Source: Porodaedalea pini (Eukaryota > Basidiomycota > Agaricomycetes > Hymenochaetales > Hymenochaetaceae). Taken from it: a DNA stretch of 64,000 nucleotides. The translations under genes were made by a program, and so were the position numbers. The stretch covers positions 434,001 to 498,000 of the forward strand of contig NBAY01000013.1 of NCBI GenBank assembly GCA_002794775.1. Direction: 5' to 3'. Position 1 is the stretch's first letter. Each line of letters opens with the position of its first letter. The notes below the pieces were generated by a model, which saw nothing but the letters and a program-made list of their open reading frames with translations, did no database searches and was not told the origin of the DNA. Of the stretch, positions 1 to 10,490 are shown one piece after another.

Positions 1-1685
1 AACGCAGGGTCAGGTTGATGTTCGAATGGTATGAAAGGGACTCGTACAGACTGGAACGCCCGCATCGTCCATATCATATCGAGAGCCCAAACCTGCACCT
101 CTTTTATATTGATTGAACGATACGCGATGATCATGAAATTTATCTACCATTCGTCTCATAAGCAAAGACAATATCCTCGATCTGTTCATCGAATCTATCT
201 CTTCAGAAGACTAGTTTCAAAAAGAGAGGAGTGTAACTGCGGACCGTGGTATTCCAAATGGCAGCAAAGATCCTAGCGCTGGTGTTCCGCGCAAGCGTCG
301 AGATATTCGAGAACTGGTCGGCAGACTCAAGCATGTCCGCAAGGTTCGTAAGCTCGACGGATAGCATCGCGTTCGCAGGAGTCAAGAACGCTGCCAATTA
401 CACAACGGGCCGTCAGCAGCTCAACTTTCATCACGAGTTGCGAGTCAGAGAAAGTCAGTAACAGTGTAGACATACCAAAGGTACTGAGGTCATCACTCGG
501 GCGATGATGCGTGCCCACGAGACCGGTATAACCCTTGGGCTCGCCGTTACCTCCATTGTTGACCGCGGGGCTCAGCGCGCCGTCTCCGCCTGTCCAGTTG
601 TAGTACGAGATGAAGTTGAAGTCGGCGTCCCACGACGCCTGCGACTGTTCGTCGATGACGCGGAAGATTTGCGAGATTGCTGCCAGCCTTGTTTTAAGAA
701 GAAGGACAGATACTTGTTAGTCGGTCTGTTCTTGGGACAGGCGAAGAGACTGTGGGGAAGGGCGTACAGTTCGTGTCAAGGATGGAAGAGTCGCTCGTCG
801 CCGAGTAGTATGAACGCGAAAGCTTGAGAAAACCACATAGCGAGTCAATCTCATACTGCAGCAAAAATCAGCGAAAGCTCTTTTCATATCTTGCGGACAG
901 AGCAGAAGTTCCCTCACTTTGCATTCGAACACTGTCGTGTTGTCCACTGGTCTGTGAGCCTAGTCAATTTGAGCCGATGGTAAAAGCACGGTTAGATCAG
1001 CTCACGGGTTGACAGTGACGCCTAAGGCGTAATCATTCACTGTTGGAGCGAGCCCACTCTCAGGCGGCGGCTGGAAAGCTCCACAATACGGATACTGGGA
1101 GATATACCTTGCCTAATGCAAGCACAGTTTGGTAAGCCGCCAGGTTCTGAGGTCTGAATAATAGTCCCCCCACATTTCATTGTGAATGACGGCCTTCACC
1201 AGAGTGGCCAGCTCTTGATCTTGTCCTAGCAGAGAATAATAGTGGGCAAACTAAGGTTCTCGTCAGAATTTTAGTCTGAGAAGTGGCGCGTTGTTATACA
1301 CCTGGTTTCCAGTGTCTCGTAGCCATTGCGCGCTACAACCAATGTATCTCAGCCACCCTGTGTAATAGGCAGTGAAAGAGACTTACGTGATATCCTATAA
1401 ATGCAAGAAAGCATGTTAGCCAATTTTGAAGCGCAGAGGTCGAGAAATCCTTACTCCAGTGATGATGAACGCGATGTTCTCGGTCTGCCAAAGTAGTTCC
1501 ATCAAACCCTATAAGCCAGAGCAGAACTTGTGCACCCACAGCATTGAAATACTTGACAGTCGTATCTAATCACGAACAAAGTTTATGTTTCTATTCCAAG
1601 CAAAGCAAGAAGAGGATTCAGAGGAAGCAGCTTGTCAGTGTTAGAATGAAGTTCAAAGCAGATTTTATCACCTGACCGCGACGCG
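1..1685 (-). pseudogene. 5'-truncated GH125 exo-alpha-mannosidase copy (copy 1)
   Basis: The minus strand carries exons that parallel the complete GH125 gene at 2569-5311: FIITG, an 8-nt exon giving D-I-T (1387-1394), QWLRDTGNQ (about 1301-1332), NDYALGVTVNP (about 1010-1050) and WDADFNFISYYNWTGG (about 585-645). GH125 enzymes remove terminal alpha-mannose and are related to Mug157. The C-terminal exons lie beyond the left edge. Homology stops just upstream of the DTTVKYFNA exon (about 1570). The next stretch (1666-1685) matches 5619-5638, which in the other copy lies upstream of the gene. The signal peptide, start codon and first two exons are therefore deleted, and no replacement ATG is seen. 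I call it a pseudogene; a new upstream exon is possible but unsupported. Confidence 0.8.
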
Positions 1686-2568
1686 CTTCGTGACCTTTAT
1701 GTATGGACGCGTCGGACAAGCTCTCCGAATCGTAGACAGTACTAGTATTTCACCCTTCCTTCGGACACTTGGCCTTTTCGGCCTCACTTTTCAACAAATC
1801 TCCCCAGAAGAAAACTAATGCAAGCGTGCTGCGACTATGTATAAACTCGAAGATAAATTGTCCAGATGTTGAATGTGGAAAGGCAAAAAAAGTGTTCGGA
1901 CCTTTGGTGTTTCTTCACATTGAGGCAAAGGTAATGCCATCCATTTAAATTTACGAATGATGTGCTCGCAGTTTCAAAGGCATTATTGTGCAAAGAAGTT
2001 ACCTCACATCATGATGGAGTCCAAAGGATGCACTTCAAGATAAATTGTCAGGCGTAAACAGGACGAGCGAAACGAAATGTCAAGGATGCTGAATAACTTG
2101 ACACCAGTGGCGAAATCATGGGTGACATTGCTGACGATGCTGAGCTACCAACTATCCAAAAGTCAGCGAATAAGAGACGAAAAATAGCAAGGCGACCCCA
2201 GAACGGCATGGGTGCTTCGATGCGGTCGGACCTACCGATAACGCAGGACTTACCGGAAAGACTAGGGCTTTAATCATGCTTGAAGAAGGAGGCGGGGGTA
2301 TTGGGAGGCGCAGGAGCATGATCCTCGCAAAGGGCAGGTCCTGACTGATAGTAACATTTCGGAGCGTAGCATAGATGCGTAAGCCGATCCAGTGTCTTGT
2401 TACCGAAAAGTCCAAGTTTTGTTTTATTTCAGCCTACACTCAGCCCTACGGACAAGTATCCGTTTTGACTACAAATCAAATTTTCCGCAATCCTGGAAAT
2501 CCGAGCGTCCAAATAATGAGAAAGGAGAGGGAAGGGAGGGGAGAGAGAGAGAGCCTGAGGATCATCGC
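1686..2568. other. Spacer between the two GH125 copies, no gene seen
   Basis: No open frame here has convincing protein character. The part near 1666-1685 is shared with the upstream region of the intact GH125 gene. The segment before 2569 is the 3' flank of that gene and has a short purine-rich run (about 2520-2560). Confidence 0.6.
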
Positions 2569-5311
2569 CTAAGACTGCCCCACCACATAGCTCTCATTCG
2601 AGCTAAATATCAGCCCAGGCTTGCGCTCCGCAAGATCAAGCAGCATCTCTGCGAAATAGCTATTCGCCCACGCGAACCACGGGCGCGTGTACGCGCTCGC
2701 ATTGTAAATGTCGACCGACTCGTGGATGAGGCCCAGCCCGAATGTGTTCTGTCAGCGAAGAGAAAATAAGTAAACGGAGTAAGAGAAGGCGATAGGAGTA
2801 ATGGTATAGAGAAGGAAGAGAGGAGGGGAAGATGCAAGGTACGAGGGATATGATAAAGAGAGGGAAGGGAAGCGGACGCACATTAGCGATCAGGTACAAG
2901 GCATCTGTGATCTCGTCGTCGTCATCAGTCCCATAGATGGACGAAATGAGAGACATGGGCCTAGAAGGACAGAGGTGAGAGAGCAGAGCGCTGGAAAGAA
3001 AGAAGCTTGTTATACCAAGGATGCCATGCATCGACATGCGGGCCTCTACATACTATCGTCAGCCATACTTTTCATATTTTTCTCATAGTAGTATTTGTAG
3101 ACGAACCCGATACCAGAAAAATTGGCGCCTTTCGCAAAATAGGGATTCTTGCGTGATAACAGGACTTCGCGGGTAGCGACGTACGTCGGGTCGGTCTTGT
3201 CTAGGTAAGTACAATAGGGATAGTAAAGAAAATGCTAACGCGAAGAGTGATCAAACGCACTCAGGAAACCAAGGTATGGCAAGGCCAGAAGAGACTGCCG
3301 TGAGCGCAGGGTCAGGTCAATGCTCGAAGAATATAGAAGGGACTTGTACAGACAGGAACGTTCGCATCGTCCATGACGTATCGAGAGCCCAAGCCTGCAT
3401 CTCTTTCAGATTGAACGATACACAATGATAGAGTATTACCTACCATTCGTCTCATAAGCAAAGACATTCTTCTCGACCTGTTCATCGAATCTATCGCTTC
3501 AGAAGTCCAGTTTCATATAGGAAGAAGTATGGACACGAACTGTGGTATTCCAGACGGCAGCAAAGATACGAGCGCTGGTGTTCCGCGCGAGCGTCGAGAT
3601 ATTCGAGAATTGATTGGCAGACTCAAGCATGTCAGCAAGGTTCGTAAGCTCGACTGACAGCATTGCGTTCGCGGAGTCAAGAACGCTGTTATAAACGCAA
3701 CGCGCCATCAGCAGCCTTCATTAAACAACGAGTTGCGAGTCGGAGAGGAACACCAGTAAGAACTAGACATACCAAAGGTACTGAGATCATCACTCGGGCG
3801 ATGATGCGTGCCCACGAGGCCGGTGTATCCCTTGGGCTCGCCGTTCCCTCCATTATTGACCGCGGGACTCAGCGCACCATTTCCACCCGTCCAGTTGTAG
3901 TACGAGATGAAATTGAAATCGGCGTCCCACGACGCCTGCGACTGCTCATCGATGACGCGGAAGATTTGCGAGATTGCCGTCAGCCCTGTTGTAAGAAGGA
4001 TAGGTACTTGTTAGCGGGGCTATCCTTGGGCTATAGATGAAGAGATTGGGAGACATAACGCACATTCGGTATCGAGGATGGAAGAGTCGTTCGTCTCTGA
4101 GTAATACGATCGCGAAAGTTTGAGGAAGCCACACAGCGAGTCGATCTCATACTGTGAGCAAGCGTGAATGACAGTTCCTCGTTATTCTAGAGCACGACTT
4201 AATCTCTCACCTTGCACTCGAATACTGTCGTGTTGTCCACCGGTCTGCAAGCTCAGTCAATTCGAGCCCTTTCTCACAGTTCAATCTCAAACAAGCCAGC
4301 TCACGGGTTGACAGTGACGCCTAAGGCGTAATCATTCACTGTTGGAGCGAGCCCACTCTCAGGCGGCGGCTGGAAAGCTCCACAATATGGATACTGGGAG
4401 ATATACCTTGCCTATTGCAAGCACAATTTAATAACCCTCAAGACCCTGAGGTCCAAATAATAGTCCCATACCTCATTGTGAATGACGGCTTTCACCAGCG
4501 TGGCCAGCTCTTGATCTTGTCCCAGCAGCGAGCGATAGTGAGCGAACTAAAATTCTCGTCAGAAATTTAGTCTGAGAAGTGGCGCGTTGGTATGCACCTG
4601 GTTTCCAGTGTCTCGTAGCCATTGCGCGCTACAACCAATGTATCTCAGCCATCTTGCAGTGTAATAGGCATCGAAATAGACTTACGTGATATCCTATAAA
4701 TGCAAGAAAGCATGTTAGTGCATTTCGAAGCGCAGAGGTCAAGAAATCCTTACTCCAGTGATGATGAACGCGATGTTCTCGGTCTGCCAAAGTAGTTTCA
4801 TCAAACCCTTATAAACCAAGACAAAATCTGTGCACCCACAGCATTGAAATACTTGACAGTCGTATCTAATCACAAACAAAGTTTGTGTTATTATTCCAAG
4901 CAAACCAAAAAGGAGATTGTGTTGGACGTACCCAACGTATTCGGGAACGTATTTTCAAATAGCCGCGCGATGTCCGGATCCTTGAGACGCGCCTTCATGT
5001 CCGTAATCACCTGCTCGACTGCTGAGCTGTTGAACGTCCGGCATGCAGGTGCTGGACGCATGTACGGCAGCGCCAGCGGTCCAGAGGAGCTGTTGCCTTG
5101 TGGTGTCTAAAGTGTCATGTCAGGTCGATCCGACGTCGCTACAGTACGGAAAGCTCGCACCCACCTGCGCGAATGTCGTGTAGTCCGGACAGTCCGCCCT
5201 GACGAGCAGTGGGCCCACGCCGTTTACACCAGACCCACCGAACCAAGGAACGGAAGCGAGCACCGCAGCAAGGTATCCCGCACGCATCTTCATGTTCAAG
5301 TTTGCAAGCAT
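2569..5311 (-). CDS. GH125 exo-alpha-1,6-mannosidase (Mug157-like), intact copy 2
   Basis: This is a multi-exon secretory protein. The start at 5311 (MLANLNMKMRAG) or 5293 (MKMRAG) is followed by a hydrophobic signal or anchor segment. The conserved order is then RPAPACRTF, an RLFENTFPNTLDTTV segment, NIAFIITG, an 8-nt exon (4686-4693) for D-I-T, AQWLRDTGNQ, DYALGVTVNP, WDADFNFISYYNW, the SVELTNLADML helix, SLLALPYLGFL and a C-terminal NTFGLGLIHESVDIYN segment. It stops at 2569. These match GH125, which hydrolyses alpha-1,6-linked mannose on glycans in the secretory path or cell surface. A truncated sister copy lies directly downstream on the same strand. Start choice and some small exons are inferred from splice signals. 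Confidence 0.87.
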
Positions 5312-5388
5312 CCTACTGCCGCTATTTGAAAGGCAGGAGAGCAGTCCCCAGGCATCAAGTGCACGGCAGCACCAGGCGGCTGCATCAA

Positions 5389-5396
5389 TATTTATA
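5389..5396 (-). promoter_or_regulatory. TATA box of intact GH125 gene
   Basis: TATAAATA on the minus strand lies about 78 bases upstream of the ATG at 5311, a normal core-promoter distance. The truncated copy 1 lacks this segment. Confidence 0.5.
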
Positions 5397-6003
5397 GCAG
5401 AGCCAGAGTTGGGGACGCGGACGTGCATGCCCTTGTGACCTCGAAATATGTTCTCTCGATCAGGTGCTGCACAGCTCGCGGACCCGGCGGTGCGCGTCTT
5501 GTGCTTCCTGCCCGCGTTTCTCAAATGCAAGATTAGAATGGAACATTACAGATATAGAGCGCCAGCTCACAGGGACACTGGCTCAGGTAGAGAACTGAGA
5601 AGTAACTTGAGGAGATGCTATCACCTGACCGCGACGCGTTCATCCTTTGTTGACGCGACGAGTTGAAGCTCTTACCATCAGACACCTTATTTTCATGCTG
5701 CCCTTTTTCATTCATCCGGAACAGGCTATAGTACACTAGCAACGAAGGGGCACAATCATCGATCGTAGCAGGAAACATAGAAAAGAATAGGGAATGGGAA
5801 GTTGAGCGTGGATTCACTGGGTGCCGTGGAGTATTTTAAAAGGAGAAAAATGAAAGAGCGAGTGGAAGGAGGGACCAACAGGTAGAACACATCCAGATAG
5901 ACAGGAGAGACAGGCTGAGCAATTAGAGTATGAAGAAAGGAGTGATGAGTCGTAAAGAACAGGAAGCATGGAAGAAAAATATAGGCACAGAAAGGACATC
6001 AGA
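5397..6003. other. Intergenic, GH125 upstream region and 3' flank of next gene
   Basis: No coding frame is supported. The block at 5619-5638 is also found at the end of the truncated GH125 copy. The right part is the 3' flank of the minus-strand gene ending at 6004. Confidence 0.5.
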
Positions 6004-7695
6004 CTAAGAATGGCTTGCCTCATCCCCACCCAGTTCCACATTCTCCTCTTCTTTCTTCGGCGTCGTCTCACCCTCCCTGTTTGGTACCGACGGTGGCGTG
6101 TTAGGGCGCGCAAGCACAGGCATCGACTCCAAGGAAGGTGCAAGCATAAGCGTGCGCGCCGCAGGTCCCGGCGTAGCAGCATCCTCCGCATCGTGCGACT
6201 CCTGCACGCTCAATGTGTCAATCTCCGTTGACTCTGACACGCGAGGGCCTCGCTCATCCGACACGCCCTCGACGGACATCGTAGACAACGGCGAAAGCGC
6301 CCGATCCTCTTCGTCCTTCGCCTCAGCGCGCAGTTCATCCGCCTCATCCAGCCCATCCTCCCGCATCGAGCCGACATCCTCGTCAATAAGGCTCACGCTC
6401 CCCATATCATCCACATCCAGAGTCTGCCCACCGGTTCTGAAACTCGGCGCGGTGCGTACGCTGCGCTCGCGGCCTCCAGGGCCAAGCGCACCCAGCACAC
6501 TCACGCCAGCACTCCACCGGCTCACTTCGCTCTCCCAGCTGTCCCGCCGTGCACTCCGCGGCCTCAGCGCTCGCACGCTCGCGTTCGGCTCTTCCGTCGC
6601 GCCGTCGCCGTCGAGCACGATCTGCGAGACCGAGTCGCCCGTGCCGTCAAAGTGACTAGTGTGGCTCGCGGTGTCGGTTGTGGCTGCCCACGTATATGTG
6701 TACGGTGTGCTCGTGCCGGGAGTGCGGCTGCGGTAGTCGCGGTCTGCGAGCGGCGCAGCAAAGGCGGAAGAGGCGAGGGTGAGCACCGAGGCATTGTCGA
6801 GCGGCGGTGAGGACGGACGCGGGTTGTTGCGTGGGTGGTGAGTAGTGTGTGCAGGCGCCTGCAATGCCCCGGAGCCCGTGCGCACTGCCGGGTCAAGCGA
6901 GGAGGGCCGCGACGACGGTGGTGACGACGGCGGTAGGGCGGAGAACGTAATGAGCCCTGGGGCACTACCGTACCCAGAACTCGCAGTCCGCACGTGCGGC
7001 GAGAAACGCGTGATGGGCGACGGACCAGGCGTGTTGTAAGCCGAGACAGACGTGGTCGGCGTAGGCGGTGCCTGTGCGATGTGTGCAACTCCGGGGGTGA
7101 GATCAATGGAGAGGAGCGTTGTGGGCTTGGTGCTTGCCGATATGCTCTTGAAGGTCCGTGGATCACTCAAGTATGAAGACGAAGAACGCGAGGGACTTGG
7201 GGACGGCGGAGACGTAGGTGGCAGCGGACGTATCGACGCATCTTCATCCGCCTCAAGCGGGTTCGAGCGCGATCCCCACATTGAAGCGGCTGCACCGCTC
7301 GAGCGACGATTGCTCATACCATCGTCTTCATCATCCACGTCGGACATTTCAGCAGTGCTATTGAGCGAGATCTGATTCGATTGCGGGCGGACACCATTTG
7401 CACGTATGAGGTGTCCGTTCTCGTCGATATCACGCGGTGCGGGCGCCTTGTTGCGCATCACCGCGGGGTGCAGCTCCTTCAGACTCGTCGCACGACCCGG
7501 GTAGGTGCTGTCGGCGGAGCCTCTGACATTGTTGGTGTCGGATGGACGACGGGTACGAACGGTGCCGCCGAGCTTACGTTGAAGCCAGTTTATGATGGGT
7601 TTGCTCGACTTGCGTTTCACATTCTTTGAGGGCACGGCGGAGCGGGAGTAAGGCTGCTGGTTATGCTGAGCGGTTGTGCTCAATGGAACGGGCAT
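6004..7695 (-). CDS. Large disordered Ser/Pro-rich protein, function unknown
   Basis: A single long frame gives about 563 residues from the ATG at 7695 (MPVPLSTTAQ). The frame stays open to 7803, but only a TTG lies there, so a short upstream exon cannot be excluded. An N-terminal basic segment with IINWLQRKLGG is the only ordered-looking part. The rest is rich in Ser, Pro, Thr and acidic residues (DVDDEDDGMS; LIDEDVGSM) and ends acidic (EEENVELGGDEASHS). No enzyme motif, membrane segment or signal peptide is seen. It is divergently placed from ARG8. I do not recognise the family; a scaffold or signalling-target role would be a guess. Confidence 0.72.
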   Translation of the reverse strand: MPVPLSTTAQHNQQPYSRSAVPSKNVKRKSSKPIINWLQRKLGGTVRTRRPSDTNNVRGSADSTYPGRATSLKELHPAVMRNKAPAPRDIDENGHLIRANGVRPQSNQISLNSTAEMSDVDDEDDGMSNRRSSGAAASMWGSRSNPLEADEDASIRPLPPTSPPSPSPSRSSSSYLSDPRTFKSISASTKPTTLLSIDLTPGVAHIAQAPPTPTTSVSAYNTPGPSPITRFSPHVRTASSGYGSAPGLITFSALPPSSPPSSRPSSLDPAVRTGSGALQAPAHTTHHPRNNPRPSSPPLDNASVLTLASSAFAAPLADRDYRSRTPGTSTPYTYTWAATTDTASHTSHFDGTGDSVSQIVLDGDGATEEPNASVRALRPRSARRDSWESEVSRWSAGVSVLGALGPGGRERSVRTAPSFRTGGQTLDVDDMGSVSLIDEDVGSMREDGLDEADELRAEAKDEEDRALSPLSTMSVEGVSDERGPRVSESTEIDTLSVQESHDAEDAATPGPAARTLMLAPSLESMPVLARPNTPPSVPNREGETTPKKEEENVELGGDEASHS

Positions 7696-8368
7696 TGAGG
7701 AAGATGCTGCTCGAGAACGTGTAAGCGAGCAGACTGAGTGGATGGTGGCAGGAAGCAAGTGTGGGGCTAAAGTCGCGCGGCTCGTTGGAGACCTCGCTGC
7801 CAATATATTATATACCCAGTGGCAACTCGCACAAAAAAAATAGGGGAATATACATGGATACGGAATGAAGGGAGATAGCCTGACGTATGCTATCTACAAT
7901 CCGGGTCAAGTACGGTAGCATAGGAGAAACGAGGTAGCGAAGACCTGTCGTGGCACCCGGCTCTCAATCTATGTCTGTTGACAGTCTGGAGACCGTTTGC
8001 ATGCATCTTGGACAGCTCTATACGCAGACAGCAGACAGTCCTCATGCAAAGGAACATGAGGAATGGACGCAGGATAAATAGCGCTGGAAGCTGAAGTACA
8101 GTATGAGTTGTGGATCGGCGGTTTCGGCTGCGGCTATACTGCCGCTACCATCTTTAAAAATCTCTGCTTAGCCCTTCTCATCGCTGGACGCTGGCTGGCT
8201 CCGGGGTATCGCCAGCTCACACTGCTATACGGTGCATCTTCTAGCACGTCAAGGACACTGCCCAGGCGTCTAGTCTACAACACTCGCACTGGGCGGACAG
8301 CTTCTGTCCTAGGACTTTTATACATATACAACATTCCTTAGACAGTCTTCAGACCCAACAAAACAGCC
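7696..8368. other. Divergent promoter region, disordered protein / ARG8
   Basis: No coding sequence is seen. A TATA-like TTTATACATATA lies at about 8317-8328, some 40-50 bases before the ARG8 ATG. Confidence 0.45.
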
Positions 8369-10031
8369 ATGGCCTTTGCTATAGCTCGCACTACGAGCAA
8401 ACATCTCTCTAGCAGTAGTTCGAGATATCTCGCTTTACGCAAGACCTGGGTCCGCTTCAGCTCGTCCGATGTATGTCTTCCCTCTAGCCATCTCCTCACT
8501 CCCATTCACTTCACCAGCAGCGCGGGCCCTCAACCGCATACACCACGATCACCCACCCAGAGTCTCCCGATACGCTCCCAGAAAGCGTGGCGCACGACGT
8601 CGCGCGTGCACAGCATGCCCTCCTCGGCGTGTACGCGCGCCCACCGCTCGTGCTCGCACGCGGCGCAGGCACGTACGTCTGGGACACACAGGGGCGCAAA
8701 TACCTCGACTTCACCGCCGGCGTCGCGGTCAACGCACTCGGACATGCAGATCCCGAGTTCGTGCAATGCATGGCAACGCAGGCTGCAACACTCTCGCACT
8801 CGTCGAACGTGTTCTACAACCCGTGGGCGACCGAGCTCGCGGAACTGCTCATCAAGCTCACGCAGCGCGAGGGCGGACTTGGCTTCGCTCCTTCCAGCTC
8901 GAGCTCGGGCTCTTCCTCCGGCGCAAAAGTATTCTTCGCCAACTCGGGCACAGAGGCGAACGAAGGCGCCTTCAAAATCGCGCGCAAGGTCGGCAAGGAG
9001 CGCTGGGCGGCCGCGCACTCCCTTCCGTGGTCCGACCCGTCCTGCGATAAATTCCGGATAGCATGTTTTGAGCACAGTTTCCATGGGCGCAGCTTAGGAA
9101 GCCTCAGTGCGACGAACAATGCGAAGTACCAGGCGCCGTTTGCACCTCTGGTGCCCGGGTTCGATGTGGGGAAGGTGAATGATGTGGAGGGCCTGCAGGG
9201 GCTGATGACGGAGGAGACCTGCGCGGTGATCGTTGAGCCGATACAGGGCGAGGGTGGGATCTTTGTTGTTGAGGAGGAGTGGCTGCGCGCGCTGCGAAAG
9301 AGGTGCGACGAGGTTGGCGCGGTGCTCATCTTTGATGAGATTCAGGTGCGGCTTTCTTTTGCATTTCTACTGGGTCGGTTCGTGAACCTGATTGACTTTG
9401 GAATAGTGCGGGCTGTACAGGACGGGAAAGCTCTGGGCGCATTCGGCCCTCCCGGTGGACTGTCACCCCGATATCGTGACGATGGCGAAGCCACTCGCGA
9501 ACGGGTTCCCCATCGGTGCGGTCATGACGCGCGACGAGCTCGCGGAGTGCATGACTCCAGGTACGTACAAGCCCAAAATCCAGACACAAATACGAGATTC
9601 TGATTTTCGACCTTTCCTTCGTCGCAGGTACGCACGGCACGACCTTCGGCGGCTCCCCGCTCGCCTGCGCACTGGGACACCACGTCCTCACGCGGCTCTC
9701 CGCGCCCTCCTTCTCTGCCTCCATTCACGCCGTCTCCTCCCACCTCCGATCGCGTCTCTCTCCGCTCTCGCAGTGGTTCCCAGACATCGTTAGCGCAGAG
9801 GGCGTCCGCGGGCGCGGGCTCATACTCGGGCTGCCCTTCACGCCCGCGGCGCGCGAGAGCGAGAAGGGTCCCGGGGAGCTGGTAAGGATGAGCCGCGAGC
9901 GCGGGGTGCTGTTGCTCACTGCGGGGACGGATGCGGTGAGGCTCGTGCCGAGTTTGAATGTGAAGAAGGAGGAGGTGGACTTTGCGGTGGATGTTGTAGA
10001 GAGCGTGCTTGGGGAGATGCAGCGTTGGTGA
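8369..10031 (+). CDS. ARG8: Acetylornithine aminotransferase, mitochondrial (ARG8)
   Basis: This is a class-III PLP aminotransferase that converts N-acetylglutamate semialdehyde to N-acetylornithine in arginine synthesis. Exon 1 (8369-8470) encodes a Ser/Arg-rich mitochondrial presequence starting MAFAIARTTSKHL. Introns are 8471-8520, 9346-9406 and 9561-9627. The enzyme core includes ARGAGTYVWDTQGRKYLDFT, VFFANSGTEANEGAFKIAR, the HSFHGRSLGSL helix, EPIQGEGG, LIFDEIQ-CGLYRTGKLWAHS joined across intron 2, the PLP-lysine segment MAKPLANGFPIGAVM, and GTHGTTFGGSPLACA across intron 3. It ends VESVLGEMQRW. All key residues are present and the length is normal for the family. The ornithine aminotransferase alternative is less likely because DEIQCGLYRTG and the mitochondrial leader fit ARG8. 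Confidence 0.95.
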
Positions 10032-10490
10032 TTGCGAGGGATTTTGGACTGGGGACATAAATGTTAGAGGATCTTAAAATGGGCTTTGCTTGGATACAGA
10101 AATAGGAATAGGTTTTATTCGCTCGGAACAGCACCTTTAACAAACAGCTCAGATAGAGTTTTATGCAAAGTGCGGTCGCGACTCGACGCGTCGTGCGCCC
10201 AACTTGAACGCGTACACAACATTTGTTTCGCATCTCCCTTGTCTATCACCTTCCAACACGCTGTACTGCACCTCGCTCCCTTCTATCAAATCCGCAGGTC
10301 TCGCAGTACAGTGTCGCTAACGAAAAGAGCGCGCGTTCACCTGATTTGGAAGTCGGCACGCGCGTGTGAGGGCGATCGCAGTCGCGGACACAGCGTTGGG
10401 TTTGTTCTTGGCCACGTCCACAATCATACATAAAAGAGTAGCATCTGCTTCGTAAGTCACGACGCTGAGGAAACACTGACTGGGTTTCGG
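10032..10490. other. Intergenic, no gene seen
   Basis: This stretch lies between ARG8 and the C2-domain gene, both on the plus strand. It holds the ARG8 3' flank and the promoter of the next gene; no coding signal is seen. Confidence 0.5.

Noticed and set aside
6098..6655. 185-codon plus-strand frame antisense to the disordered-protein gene
   Set aside because: A shadow of the Ser/Pro-rich, GC-rich minus-strand coding region.
7696..7803. Start of the disordered protein at 7803
   Set aside because: The codon at 7801-7803 is TTG on the minus strand; the first ATG in frame is at 7695.
8530..9084. 184-codon minus-strand frame within ARG8
   Set aside because: Antisense shadow of the ARG8 exon 2, which has clear enzyme motifs.
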